Shown here in pieces: positions 51,220 to 60,466 of a DNA stretch of 64,000 nucleotides. The first letter of the stretch is position 1, and every line of letters starts with the position of its first letter. The notes beneath the pieces are model-generated. The model ran no database searches, was not told the DNA's origin, and saw only the letters and a list, made by a program, of their open reading frames with translations. This DNA comes from Actinomycetota bacterium (lineage in GTDB: Bacteria; Actinomycetota; Acidimicrobiia; Acidimicrobiales; Ilumatobacteraceae). The position numbers and the translations under genes are program-made. The stretch is from NCBI GenBank assembly GCA_026393535.1, contig JAPKZY010000106.1, forward strand, positions 1 through 64,000. The letters are read 5' to 3'.

Positions 51220-52680
51220 CTAGAAGTCCAGTGATGAGAGTTCGGGTATCCATGAGCGGGATCGAGAAACCGCCTCTGCCCATTGTTGTCGGGATATCCC
51301 CGGCGCACCTAATGGCGAGGTGACAGGGGCCCCTGAAAGGGCTTTCGCTGCCGCCGTGAGATTGTGCCATTGTCCCGATTCTGTGCCTGCCATGAAACCA
51401 GCGCCGAGGGTGGTGGCTTCCGAAATGGGTGACACACGGACAGGGCGACCGGTGGCGTCTGCCAAGGCTTGGACAAAGGTGGGGTTGCGGCTCATGCCGC
51501 CGTCGATACGAATTTCCGCGATGGAAAGGCCTGAATCTTTTTCCGCTGAGTCGACTAAATCTGCACCACGATGAGCGACCCCTTCGAGAACCGCTCGCAC
51601 GATGTGTGCACGAGTGGTGCCGCGCGTAATTCCGAACAGTGCACCTCGTGCGCCATAGTCCCAAAATGGAGTGCCGAGTCCGAGAAGTGCAGGCACGTAG
51701 GCAACACCCTCTGTTGTGGAAACCGACGAAGCAATCGTGTGAGATTCAGTGGCATTTGCAATGAGCCCCATGTCGTCACGTAACCAATCGATATTTGTGC
51801 CTGCGGACAACATGATTGCTTCTGTTCCGTATGAAATTTTTCCGCCGCGACTGAATGCAACGACAGGAAAGGTTCCGCCTGAATTGCGTTGTGCAGAAAT
51901 AGGAGGATTGTCTCCGACGAACATGTCCAACATGCCACCAGTGCCGAATGTGATTTTGGCCATTCCTGGCACGATGCAGCCTTGGCCAACGAGTGATGCT
52001 TGTTGATCGCCAGCAATGGCAAGAATTGGTGGCGCGCCAGGTAGGTCAGTCGCTTCACCAATGAAGCCCATGGAATCGATAATGCGGGGCAGTTGGTGTT
52101 CGGCAATGCCTAGGACAGAAAGAATTTTGCTATTCCAGGCTGTTCCATCGGGAAGTGTGAGGCCAGTGACCGCCGCATTTGTATGGTCTGTTACGTGATG
52201 TGCGCCTTGTGTGAGGTTGTACACGATCCAGGATTCAACAGTGCCAATACGAAGATCGTCGCTGTTGCGTTCGTTGGCATCAGAGATGTAATTCTGAAGC
52301 ATCCACACGGCCTTCGTCGCAGTTTGATTCGGTGCAAATGTGAATCCGTGCGCTGCTCGAGCAGCCATGCATTCACCAACAGTTCGTAGGTCTTGCCAGC
52401 CAAGTGATGGGCCGATTGGCTTACCTGTTGATGCTCGCCAAATAATTGTGGAGGCACGTTGTGTGGTGATGCCAACAGCATTGACGGGCCCTGAAGCTAA
52501 CGCTGCTACCGAAACTCGACGAACTGCTTTGTACATTCCTGTTGCATCAAATTCAACGAGACCTGCAAAAGGGGTGTTGGGTGCGAACTCTTCGTAATGG
52601 AGATCGGTAACGGTGGCGTCATCGTGCACGATTGCGGCGCGAAGTCCGCTTGTTCCTACATCGATGACAAGTGTTCTCAT
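51220..52680 (-). CDS. FGGY-family carbohydrate kinase with altered substrate pocket
   Basis: A 486-residue kinase of the glycerol-kinase fold. ATPase elements are present (VIDVGTSGLRAA, AGDQQASLVGQ, DGGMSRNPTF). But compared with glycerol kinase, the residue after the pocket Arg is Ala76 instead of Glu (TTQRAS), and the pocket Tyr is Asn118 (APNQTATK), while Trp95 and the catalytic Asp-Gln are kept. KNTYGTG is KITFGTG. Another polyol or sugar is therefore likely. It overlaps the AGPS-like gene by 4 nt and closes the glpD operon. Confidence 0.85.
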   Translation of the reverse strand: MRTLVIDVGTSGLRAAIVHDDATVTDLHYEEFAPNTPFAGLVEFDATGMYKAVRRVSVAALASGPVNAVGITTQRASTIIWRASTGKPIGPSLGWQDLRTVGECMAARAAHGFTFAPNQTATKAVWMLQNYISDANERNSDDLRIGTVESWIVYNLTQGAHHVTDHTNAAVTGLTLPDGTAWNSKILSVLGIAEHQLPRIIDSMGFIGEATDLPGAPPILAIAGDQQASLVGQGCIVPGMAKITFGTGGMLDMFVGDNPPISAQRNSGGTFPVVAFSRGGKISYGTEAIMLSAGTNIDWLRDDMGLIANATESHTIASSVSTTEGVAYVPALLGLGTPFWDYGARGALFGITRGTTRAHIVRAVLEGVAHRGADLVDSAEKDSGLSIAEIRIDGGMSRNPTFVQALADATGRPVRVSPISEATTLGAGFMAGTESGQWHNLTAAAKALSGAPVTSPLGAPGISRQQWAEAVSRSRSWIPELSSLDF

Positions 52681-54155
52681 AATCCGAGTTTGCCCGGGTT
52701 CAAGATGCCGTTCGGATCAAGTGCATTTTTGACTGCCCGCAAGACACCCATGCTGGTTCCGAGTGCCTGTTCCATGTATTGCGATCTGCTGTATCCGATG
52801 CCGTGATGGTGAGATAAGTTTGCTCCGGACTTAAGTCCAGCTTCTTGACCCGCTTTCCACATTGCTAGGTATGTGCTTTCAAAATCTGCTTCTTCGGGAG
52901 TCGCAGCAAATGTGAAATACACACATGCTCCTTCGATATAGCTATGGGATAAGTGACACGTGGCTGAACGTGCATGTGGAACTGCAAGCATTGCCGATTC
53001 AACTGCGTCGACAACCGCATCAAGATGACCCCAATTTGCTGCGACTTCCATTGTGTCAACCACAAAGCCCTTGCGAGTGAGTGCTTGTAATCCACTGGTG
53101 TCATTGCGATGGTGCATCCATGCTTCGATAAGTGCAACATCACCGTCAGTGGCTCCCATTTCTTTACAGGTGTCAAACACAACACTCATTGTTCCGTCGA
53201 CGATGGCTTCAGTGCCTTCGTCGAGAACAAGAAGAGTGCATTGTGTGCCATCGCCACCATGAGAACGCTTGCTTTCGGCTCCGTCATACAAACGCAAGAC
53301 AGCTGGAGTGGCCCCAGCGCGAATAATGCGACGACATGCTTCGATGCCTTCGGAAAATGACGCGAACACAAACGCTGCACGGCGCTCTACTTCAGGAAGT
53401 GGGTGTGCACGCAACCACACACGTGTGATAACCGCAAGAGTTCCTTCGCTACCAAGAAGCAGTTGGGAAATGTCTGGGCCCACTGCACCGGCAGGAGCAC
53501 CGCCTGTACGAATTATTGTGCCGTCTGCAAGTACTGCTTCAAGGGCGTGCACCATGTCTTCGATTTTTCCGTAACGCGTTGAGTATTGACCAGCGCCACG
53601 GCATGCAACCCAACCGCCAACGGTGGCGAGTTCAAACGATTGCGGGTAATGCCCGATGGTGAGTCCGTATGTGCGAACTGCTTTTTCGAGATCTGGGCCA
53701 AAGGTGCCAGACAATGTCTCGACAATGCCAGACACTTCGTCGATTGATTCGACGCCTTGCATCTGTGTCATGTCGAGAGCTACACCGCCAAAGAGTGGAA
53801 TTGCTGCACCACATACCCCGCTTCGTCCACCAGACGGAGTGACGGGAATTTTGTGGTCATTGCAATAGGCCAACAAGATCGACACTTCTTGTGTGTTCTT
53901 TGGACGGCAGACGACAGCCGGTATTTGCGGAACTTCATTACGAAGTGACCACCGAAGCGACAATGGCCACCAGTCGCGGCCATGTTGCGCGCGTTCTGCC
54001 GCATCGGCCGTTGTGTCACAGATTGCACCGAGTTCTTGCGCTTCTATTTCAGTTAATGAGCGCCCATGACTTGGTAGGTGAGACGTTGCAAGAGCAGGGT
54101 CACCGCCAAATTCGATTGGCTCTGTGGCCCGTGTTGAAAATGTATGAATGCTCAT
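52677..54155 (-). CDS. FAD-binding oxidase, alkyldihydroxyacetonephosphate synthase-like
   Basis: A 492-residue flavoprotein. The FAD-binding PCMH domain has VTPSGGRSGVCGAAIPLFGGVALDM near residue 110 and VGGWVACRGAGQYSTRYGKIEDMV near 185. The C-terminus carries LSHHHGIGYSRSQYM near 455, matching the SHHHG motif that serves catalysis in AGPS, which swaps the acyl chain of acyl-DHAP for an alkyl group. Whether this one does so, or oxidises a glycolate-like acid, is open. It follows glpD by 2 nt. Confidence 0.82.
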   Translation of the reverse strand: MSIHTFSTRATEPIEFGGDPALATSHLPSHGRSLTEIEAQELGAICDTTADAAERAQHGRDWWPLSLRWSLRNEVPQIPAVVCRPKNTQEVSILLAYCNDHKIPVTPSGGRSGVCGAAIPLFGGVALDMTQMQGVESIDEVSGIVETLSGTFGPDLEKAVRTYGLTIGHYPQSFELATVGGWVACRGAGQYSTRYGKIEDMVHALEAVLADGTIIRTGGAPAGAVGPDISQLLLGSEGTLAVITRVWLRAHPLPEVERRAAFVFASFSEGIEACRRIIRAGATPAVLRLYDGAESKRSHGGDGTQCTLLVLDEGTEAIVDGTMSVVFDTCKEMGATDGDVALIEAWMHHRNDTSGLQALTRKGFVVDTMEVAANWGHLDAVVDAVESAMLAVPHARSATCHLSHSYIEGACVYFTFAATPEEADFESTYLAMWKAGQEAGLKSGANLSHHHGIGYSRSQYMEQALGTSMGVLRAVKNALDPNGILNPGKLGL

Positions 54156-54157
54156 TG

Positions 54158-55834
54158 TTATCCCTTATGTGAGTCGATGAATTCTTGCTCTGTCACCATT
54201 GCTGCAGCGTCTTCACGTGCGCAAGCGTCAACGAACTCAGCGATACTCGCTGAGCACTGTGCATCGTCCCACCCAAGGAGTGGAGAAATGAGGTCTGCTG
54301 TTGCACGCGCTGCGGTAACGCTTGCGCGTCGATTCAGTAAACGGGCACGAGTGCGTCGACTCAGCACGTCGTCAATAGACGTGGCCATTTCATGTGTGAC
54401 TGCGTACACCGCTTCGGCGCGTAGGTAGGGAAGTCCGTCTACTAACGGCCCAGAGAGCGATGGGTCGTTTGCAATGAGCGCAGCGATGTCTGCAGAGTCG
54501 CTTCCGTAACGACCATCGAGGTGATGATCACGTTGTGACGCGCGGATACTGCGGCCTTTGGCGCCATGAAGTGACAGCGATCGTGTATGACAACGTGTCT
54601 TGGTGCCCAAGACTTCCGACACTGCATCAACTGCATCTTGTGCCATCTCGCGATACGTGGTGAGCTTGCCGCCAGTTACTGTGACAACTCCGTTGTCGGA
54701 TGTAAATACTCGATGTCGACGACTGAGATCAGCAGTACGACCAGCTTTTGCGGAAGAGTCATCCATCTTTACAAGAGGACGAAGGCCAGACCACACGCCT
54801 GTTACGTCTTCAAGGGTGACATCAGTGTTGACGCTTGCATTTAGTGCTGCAAGAACATATTCAATATCGTCACGTGTGCACTGTGGATCATTGACAGGGC
54901 CTTTGTAATCGGTGTCAGTGGTGCCGATATACGTGAATTGGTATGTGCCGTCCCCACGAGAGATCCAGGGGACAACGAACAAACTGCGCTTGTCGCTTGG
55001 CACGGGAATAACTACTGCAATGTCATTGCGAACCTTTTCCCATGGCACGGTGAGGTGAACGCCCTTTGCCGGACGAATGGTGTCCGGGTGAGACGCCTCG
55101 TCAAGGGCGCGAACATCATCAGCCCACACGCCTGTTGCATTGACAACTGCTTTGGTGCGGATAGCGAAATGAGTGTCGCCGACTATGTCGTGGACACGAA
55201 CGGAGTGTTGCGTGCGATTGACTGAATCGATTCCCTCAACGCGGCATTGGTTAGCAATAGCAGCTCCGTTGTCTGCAGCGCTACGCAGTACAGAGAGAGT
55301 AAGTCGAGCATCGTCGGCTTCTGCGTCGTAATACATGTATGCAGATGAAAGCTTTTCGCGCGACATTGTCGGCAGGTGAGCAAATGCTGCGTCGGCAGAA
55401 AGTCTGCGATGAAGGCGACCAATGCGCCACCCACCCGTGAGGTCATACATCCACATGGCAGAACCAAGTGCGCGAGCAATTTTTTTGGACACGACACTGT
55501 TCTTCGTGAGAATTGGAATCATGAACGGAAGTACATGTACGAGGTGGGGAGCATTGCGACGCAGGCGCTTGCGTTCGCGCAACGCTTGATACACAAGACG
55601 AACGTCGCCTTGTTGGAGGTAACGCAATCCGCCGTGGATCAGTTTTGACGATTTCGATGACGTACCCGATGCAAAGTCGTCACGCTCGAGAAGGCATGCG
55701 CGAAGGCCACGAGAGGCTGCATCGAGCACGACACCTGCTCCGGTGATTCCGCCGCCAATGACGACAACGTCGAATTCTTCGCTGGAAAGGCGGGAAAGGG
55801 ACAAGGACCGGGAAAAATTGTGAGGGGTAGACAC
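54158..55834 (-). CDS. glpD: Glycerol-3-phosphate dehydrogenase (FAD-dependent)
   Basis: A 558-residue flavoenzyme, standard length for GlpD. FDVVVIGGGITGAGVVLDAASRGL near residue 20 binds FAD, and TSSKSSKLIHGGLRYLQQGDVRLVYQAL is a GlpD signature. TGVWSGLRPLVK near 340 and VTVTGGKLTTYREMA near 375 also fit. It oxidises glycerol-3-phosphate to DHAP at the membrane, feeding the quinone pool. The GTG at 55834 is chosen by family length and a TAGGCT box seven nt upstream; the longer reading to 56143 is not GlpD-like. Confidence 0.95.
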   Translation of the reverse strand: MSTPHNFSRSLSLSRLSSEEFDVVVIGGGITGAGVVLDAASRGLRACLLERDDFASGTSSKSSKLIHGGLRYLQQGDVRLVYQALRERKRLRRNAPHLVHVLPFMIPILTKNSVVSKKIARALGSAMWMYDLTGGWRIGRLHRRLSADAAFAHLPTMSREKLSSAYMYYDAEADDARLTLSVLRSAADNGAAIANQCRVEGIDSVNRTQHSVRVHDIVGDTHFAIRTKAVVNATGVWADDVRALDEASHPDTIRPAKGVHLTVPWEKVRNDIAVVIPVPSDKRSLFVVPWISRGDGTYQFTYIGTTDTDYKGPVNDPQCTRDDIEYVLAALNASVNTDVTLEDVTGVWSGLRPLVKMDDSSAKAGRTADLSRRHRVFTSDNGVVTVTGGKLTTYREMAQDAVDAVSEVLGTKTRCHTRSLSLHGAKGRSIRASQRDHHLDGRYGSDSADIAALIANDPSLSGPLVDGLPYLRAEAVYAVTHEMATSIDDVLSRRTRARLLNRRASVTAARATADLISPLLGWDDAQCSASIAEFVDACAREDAAAMVTEQEFIDSHKG

Positions 55835-55841
55835 GAGACAG

Positions 55842-55847
55842 AGCCTA
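55842..55847 (-). promoter_or_regulatory. Predicted -10 element of leaderless glpD operon
   Basis: TAGGCT on the minus strand, seven nt before the GTG at 55834. The gap 55835-56110 holds this promoter and the whiB leader; a small hairpin (56077-56091) precedes the whiB ribosome site. Nothing else is recognised in it. Confidence 0.5.
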
Positions 55848-56110
55848 TTGGGTCTGAACTTTTGAAAGAATTCTGTATTTCGCAGACGGATCGCACGTTC
55901 GTGGGTCAATCGCCGCCCAACATGTAGCCGAACCACTTTGCAGCATCTCAATTGTCTGATGCAACCCGAAACGAACTTGAGACTGGTTTGCGCCCGTGAG
56001 CCAGATGAGAAAAACAGTCTCCCTGCTCGAAAAGTCGGACTAGACAGATGTGACGCTCGACACATACACTGCCCATGCGGGGATTTTCTCCGTGACTGAG
56101 GGGGGTTTCG

Positions 56111-56350
56111 ATGTTCGGAACAGATCTGTCGTGGCGGCACCAAGGGGCATGTAACGGCTTGGACCCTGACGTGTTTTTTCCTGACTCTGATGCAGCTGCA
56201 GAAGAAGCCAAATCAATATGTAGTTCGTGCATGGTACGGGCGTCATGTCTCGAGCACGCCATCGCTGTTCGTGAAAAAGACGGAGTCTGGGGCGGTGCCA
56301 CGGAACGGGAGCGCCGCAGAATTATTCGTCAAAGACGTCGCACAGCGTAG
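56111..56350 (+). CDS. WhiB-family iron-sulfur transcription regulator
   Basis: A 79-residue protein with the four WhiB cysteines: C14, then CxxC at 37-40 and C46 (SICSSCMVRASCLEHA), which bind a [4Fe-4S] cluster. The turn GVWGGATERERR and the basic tail IRQRRRTA for DNA binding complete the family plan. WhiB proteins are exclusive to Actinobacteria and their phages. A strong GAGGGGGG ribosome site five nt before the ATG contrasts with its leaderless neighbours. trpD follows 11 nt after its stop. Confidence 0.95.
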   Translation: MFGTDLSWRHQGACNGLDPDVFFPDSDAAAEEAKSICSSCMVRASCLEHAIAVREKDGVWGGATERERRRIIRQRRRTA

Positions 56351-56361
56351 ATACTGGGTGC

Positions 56362-57426
56362 ATGGCGCATTCCCACGAATTCATTGGCTGGCCCACCTTG
56401 CTGGCCCACATTTTGGATCGACGCGATCTTGACGCTGCGCAGGCAGAATCTGCCATCACGCAAATATTGAACGGAAATGCAACGCCATCTCAGATGACTG
56501 CCTTTGTCGTTGCAATGCGCGCAAAGGGAGAAACAATTCAAGAACTTGAAGGCATGTTGCATGCTGTTCGTTCAGCTGGCATGAAAGTTCATCTCAGTGC
56601 GGAACAGGCATCACGCGCCATTGACATAGTTGGTACCGGTGGAGACAAGAGCAACACCGTCAATGTGTCAACGATGTCAGCGTTGGTTGTGGCTGCAGCT
56701 GGCGTGCCTGTATGTAAACACGGCAATAGAGCAGCATCATCAAAGTGTGGCGCAGCTGATTTGCTTGAAGCTGCGGGCGTGGCAATCGAGCTTGATCCGC
56801 AAGGAGTGGAAGCATCAATCGCTGCAACTGGGTTTGGTTTTTGCTTAGCGGCTCATTTTCATCCTGCTTTTCGCTACACAGGCCCGTCGCGTCGTGAAAT
56901 CGGAGTGCCAACTGTATTTAATTTGCTCGGGCCGATGGCGAACCCAGCGCCGATCTCAAACATGTTGGTGGGCGTTGCGATGCCAAACATGATGGAGGCA
57001 ATGGTGGGGTCATTGACCTCTCGTCATGTCACCAGTGCATGGGTTGTGCATGGCCATGGCGGACTTGATGAACTTGCTGTCAGTGGTCCGAACATTGTGT
57101 ATGAATTGCGAGATGGCAACATTTCTCGATTCGAAATCGACGCTGCTGATTTCGGAATTACTCACTCCTTGCTGGCAGATATTCGAGGAGGAGACGCCAC
57201 GGACAACTTGGCCATTATGAATGATCTGTTCGCTGGTAAAACGGGAGCTGTTCGTGACATCGTGACCTTTAATGCTGGGTGCGCGCTCTTTGTTGCCAAC
57301 CATGTTGGGTCAGTGGCTGACGGTATCGATGTGGCTCGCGCCACCATCGATTCGGGTGCGACAGCAAGCATGTTGGCCAAGGTTGTAGCCGTTAGTTCGG
57401 CTGAAGCCAAACGCATGCAGGTCTAA
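56362..57426 (+). CDS. trpD: Anthranilate phosphoribosyltransferase
   Basis: A 354-residue enzyme. The PRPP-binding motif DIVGTGGDKSNTVNVST lies near residue 90, KHGNRAASSKCGAADLLEAAGV near 118, and GPMANPAP near 195. It couples anthranilate to PRPP in tryptophan synthesis. No other trp gene lies in the window, as is common where actinobacteria place trpD apart. It sits in the same direction as whiB (11 nt) and is followed by a 40-nt gap. Confidence 0.96.
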   Translation: MAHSHEFIGWPTLLAHILDRRDLDAAQAESAITQILNGNATPSQMTAFVVAMRAKGETIQELEGMLHAVRSAGMKVHLSAEQASRAIDIVGTGGDKSNTVNVSTMSALVVAAAGVPVCKHGNRAASSKCGAADLLEAAGVAIELDPQGVEASIAATGFGFCLAAHFHPAFRYTGPSRREIGVPTVFNLLGPMANPAPISNMLVGVAMPNMMEAMVGSLTSRHVTSAWVVHGHGGLDELAVSGPNIVYELRDGNISRFEIDAADFGITHSLLADIRGGDATDNLAIMNDLFAGKTGAVRDIVTFNAGCALFVANHVGSVADGIDVARATIDSGATASMLAKVVAVSSAEAKRMQV

Positions 57427-57466
57427 CAAACGGAACCGTGTCACACCCTTTCGTCACTCTTGTGAC

Positions 57467-57703
57467 ATGGACATCACGCCTCTCACCCTCACCGAAGCCC
57501 CTCAGTACGAACCTGTTCTCATGATTTCGTGTGCCACCTGTGTCATGGCAGACACCGATGCCTGCGGTGATTGCATCATGACTTTCCTCTGCGATGCTCC
57601 ATCTGAAGGGGCTGTCGTTCTTGACCTTCAGGAACTTCGGGAAATTAGGTTGCTCGCTCAGGCCGGTTTGGTGCCTACGCTTCGGCACCGTGCCGTTGGC
57701 TAA
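57467..57703 (+). CDS. Small cysteine-rich conserved protein
   Basis: A 78-residue protein with CATC (C22, C25) and CGDC (C33, C36) close together and a fifth Cys at 42, in MISCATCVMADTDACGDCIMTFLC. This spacing could hold a zinc or a small cluster. The rest (VVLDLQELREIRLLAQAGLVPTLRHR) is helical. I recall similar short proteins in actinobacteria but no function. Its last 14 nt overlap the predicted start of queG. Confidence 0.7.
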   Translation: MDITPLTLTEAPQYEPVLMISCATCVMADTDACGDCIMTFLCDAPSEGAVVLDLQELREIRLLAQAGLVPTLRHRAVG

Positions 57704-58847
57704 ATCTTCCTCCCGTAATCCCACAGTCGTCTCTCGAGTCGCCCCCCAGGGACCTGAGTACTGGGCGCAACTGCATGCCATCGGTCAGGAAGCTGGCCTT
57801 CATTCACTCGGAGTAGCTCCGGCCGACGAGATGCATCGCGCTCGTCAGCAGATTCACGATCGCATCGATCAAGATCTTGTCAACGATATGAAATTTACGT
57901 TCTTACGTCCGGAACGTTCAACTACGCCGATTCAACATCTTGACGGTGCGCAATCAATCATTGTTGGTGTTCGCTCATATGCAATAAGCGATCATCCAGA
58001 TGTCGGTTCGTCGTCTCCATTAGCAAGAGTTGCTCGCTATGCATGGCTAGATCATTATGGCCACCTCAAAGATTCGCTCTCTGTCATAGCTGAACGCTTA
58101 CGGCGTGACGGTCATCGCGCTGTCGTATTTGCAGATGACAATGCGATGGTTGATCGCGAAGCAGCGTGGCTAGCTGGCCTTGGTTGGTTTGGCAAGAATG
58201 CAAACATTTTATTGCCAGGGCACGGAAGCTTCTTTGTGATTGGGTGCGTGATTACAACCGCAGTTCTTCCAGTGTCAACGCCAATTGATGACGGATGTGG
58301 GGCGTGTTCTCGCTGCATACCTGCATGTCCAACGGGAGCAATTGTTAAAAACGGCGTCATCGATGCAAACAAGTGTTTGTCATGGTTGCTTCAAAAGCCA
58401 GGAATATTTGATCGTGACTATCGCGTCGCACTTCATGACCGAATCTATGGCTGTGACGATTGCCAAACTGCATGTCCGCCTACACGACGAACCGAGTTGA
58501 GTGAATCAACAGAACAACTTCAATCGATTGTTGAAGTATTGACTTGGTTGTCAATGGATGACGAGTCCCTAAACGCATCATGTCGGCGTTGGTATGTGCA
58601 TAAACGTGACATGACATGGATTCGGCGAAACTTGCTGATCGTTCTTGGCAATATCGGTAACCCCAGTGACCCTGAAGTAGTTAATGCCATACGCAAACAT
58701 GTGTCGCACTCCCGAAGCGAATTGCGTGCTCATGCAGTGTGGGCAGCTGCCAGATTGGGTCTTGGTCATCTCGTCAATCATGAAGATTCTGACCCCATGG
58801 TGCGCGATGAGTTGCTGCATCTGCCAACCTTGCGGGAAGGTCTATGA
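57690..58847 (+). CDS. queG: Epoxyqueuosine reductase
   Basis: A 385-residue enzyme that reduces epoxyqueuosine in tRNA to queuosine with cobalamin and two [4Fe-4S] clusters. Cluster motifs are CGACSRCIPACPTGAI near residue 240 and CDDCQTACPP near 288. WLAGLGWFGKNANILLPGHGSFFVIG near 180 is typical. The C-terminal 100 residues form HEAT-like repeats for tRNA binding. The GTG at 57690 best fits the N-terminus and overlaps the preceding gene by 14 nt. The stop overlaps the next start by 4 nt. Confidence 0.92.
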   Translation: MPLAKSSSRNPTVVSRVAPQGPEYWAQLHAIGQEAGLHSLGVAPADEMHRARQQIHDRIDQDLVNDMKFTFLRPERSTTPIQHLDGAQSIIVGVRSYAISDHPDVGSSSPLARVARYAWLDHYGHLKDSLSVIAERLRRDGHRAVVFADDNAMVDREAAWLAGLGWFGKNANILLPGHGSFFVIGCVITTAVLPVSTPIDDGCGACSRCIPACPTGAIVKNGVIDANKCLSWLLQKPGIFDRDYRVALHDRIYGCDDCQTACPPTRRTELSESTEQLQSIVEVLTWLSMDDESLNASCRRWYVHKRDMTWIRRNLLIVLGNIGNPSDPEVVNAIRKHVSHSRSELRAHAVWAAARLGLGHLVNHEDSDPMVRDELLHLPTLREGL

Positions 58848-59965
58848 AGCATCTTCTCGTCACCAATGATTTTCCGCCAAAGATTGGCGGCATTCAGTCA
58901 CTGTTGTGGGAATGGTGGCGTCGATTGCCGCCCGACTCCTTTGCGGTACTCACAAGCCCTCATGCTGACGCCGCGGCATTCGACGCTGGCGAGCCGTATC
59001 GCATTGAACGAACACGCGAACCAGTGTTGTTGCCTCACCCATGGATGGTGCAACGCATCAACGCAATGGTCAAAGAATTCGGTGCTGACTTTGTCGTGCT
59101 TGATCCGGCCCTTCCTTTAGGTCTGGTGGGACCTCGGTTGTCTGTTCCCTACATGGTGGTGCTGCACGGCGCAGAGGTCACGGTGCCTGGCCGGTTGCCA
59201 TTGTCTCGCCAAGTTTTAGGCCATGTATTGCGTGGTGCAGAACACATCATCGCTGCTGGTGGGTATCCGGCAACAGAAGGGGACCACGCCGCGGGGCGCG
59301 CATTGCCCTCCACCATTGTTCCGCCTGGTGTCGACACACAGAGATTTGTTCCGTTGGATGCTGCAGGGAAGAAGGCGGCACGTGCGCGATTTGGTTTTGA
59401 CGCTGACGACGAAATAATTCTGGGATTCAGCAGGCTTGTCCCTCGCAAAGGATTCGACACTGTGATTCGTGCTGTTGCACAACTTGCACCACACCGGCCT
59501 CGATTACGTTTGGCAATCGCTAGTACGGGCAGGGATGAAGATCGACTACGAAAATTGGCTGATGAATTAAAGGCTCCAGTGACATTCATGGGGCGCGTTG
59601 AACACGATGACGTTCCCGCGTTGTATGGATGCGCAGATATTTTTTCAATGATGTGTCGTAATCGTTGGGCAGGTCTCGAACAAGAGGGCTTTGGCATCGT
59701 GTTTGTTGAAGCGGCCGCATGTGGAGTACCGCAAATTGCAGGCGACAGCGGGGGAGCAGCGGAGGCTGTTCTTGACGGAGTCACTGGCTATGTCATTTTA
59801 AGCCCCACCGATGCATCAGGTTTGGCTGCTCGCATCGCCACAATTCTTGATGATGATTCCTTACGTGCCTCAATGGCTAGTGCCTCGCGTGCTCGTGCCG
59901 AATCTGAATTTGAGTACTCAGTTCTTGCAGCGCGTTTGGGACAAGTGCTGAAGGTTGGGCAATGA
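58844..59965 (+). CDS. pimB: GT4 mannosyltransferase (PimB'-like)
   Basis: A 373-residue GT-B glycosyltransferase. The opening VTNDFPPKIGGIQSLLWEW and EQEGFGIVFVEAAACGVPQIA (the GT4 donor-binding EX7E) match actinobacterial PimB', which adds the second mannose to phosphatidylinositol mannoside from GDP-mannose. GFSRLVPRKGFDTVI near residue 200 is the typical linker strand. Downstream order (membrane protein, SRPBCC) resembles the mycobacterial Rv2188c region, which favours this role. Other GT4 donors cannot be ruled out. Confidence 0.82.
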   Translation: MKHLLVTNDFPPKIGGIQSLLWEWWRRLPPDSFAVLTSPHADAAAFDAGEPYRIERTREPVLLPHPWMVQRINAMVKEFGADFVVLDPALPLGLVGPRLSVPYMVVLHGAEVTVPGRLPLSRQVLGHVLRGAEHIIAAGGYPATEGDHAAGRALPSTIVPPGVDTQRFVPLDAAGKKAARARFGFDADDEIILGFSRLVPRKGFDTVIRAVAQLAPHRPRLRLAIASTGRDEDRLRKLADELKAPVTFMGRVEHDDVPALYGCADIFSMMCRNRWAGLEQEGFGIVFVEAAACGVPQIAGDSGGAAEAVLDGVTGYVILSPTDASGLAARIATILDDDSLRASMASASRARAESEFEYSVLAARLGQVLKVGQ

Positions 59966-60462
59966 TGGATGTCATGCCAGGGTCATTTCTCATCAAATGC
60001 AATCTTGCGTTAACCGCTGTCTTTGTGACGATGTCAATCGTTGCTGCAGTCGCTTTCACTTCTCCGTGGAAGACCGTTGGCGTCGTGGTGAGTCTTGGTT
60101 GTTTCACAGTCGGCATCGTTGCGTTCTTGTGGGGCTACTGGACTGCAGTACAACGAAGTCGTACCGACAATATTTCAGTAGCAGCCCTGTATTTCTTGGT
60201 GGACAATTGTGCTCCACAATCAGTTGCTCGACTGATGAACGGCGCCCTCGGAGTTCAGGTAATGGTTGCAGTCGCCACGGCGATCAGCCGCACGACTACA
60301 GATGGTCGCACAGGCAGCACACTGGCATTTGGGGTCTTGGCTCCCATGATGGGCCTTGGTCTTAATGGTCTGTGGGGAGCCACGCATGGCACTTTTGCCC
60401 CTCGCCAATTAAATGATTCGGGTGAGGTGCCACTTCAAGAGCCCGCGAGCGGTCAAGATTAG
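59962..60462 (+). CDS. Uncharacterised four-helix membrane protein
   Basis: A 166-residue protein with four membrane segments (about 12-33, 37-60, 90-108 and 122-140). No motif is recognised. The start overlaps pimB by 4 nt and the SRPBCC gene begins 4 nt after its stop, so the protein is part of that operon and may serve lipid or wall assembly. Confidence 0.75.
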   Translation: MMDVMPGSFLIKCNLALTAVFVTMSIVAAVAFTSPWKTVGVVVSLGCFTVGIVAFLWGYWTAVQRSRTDNISVAALYFLVDNCAPQSVARLMNGALGVQVMVAVATAISRTTTDGRTGSTLAFGVLAPMMGLGLNGLWGATHGTFAPRQLNDSGEVPLQEPASGQD

Positions 60463-60466
60463 AACC

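Noticed and set aside
54158-56143. 661-residue GlpD with N-terminal extension
   Set aside because: The first 103 residues are not GlpD-like; a GTG at 55834 with a -10 box gives the normal length.
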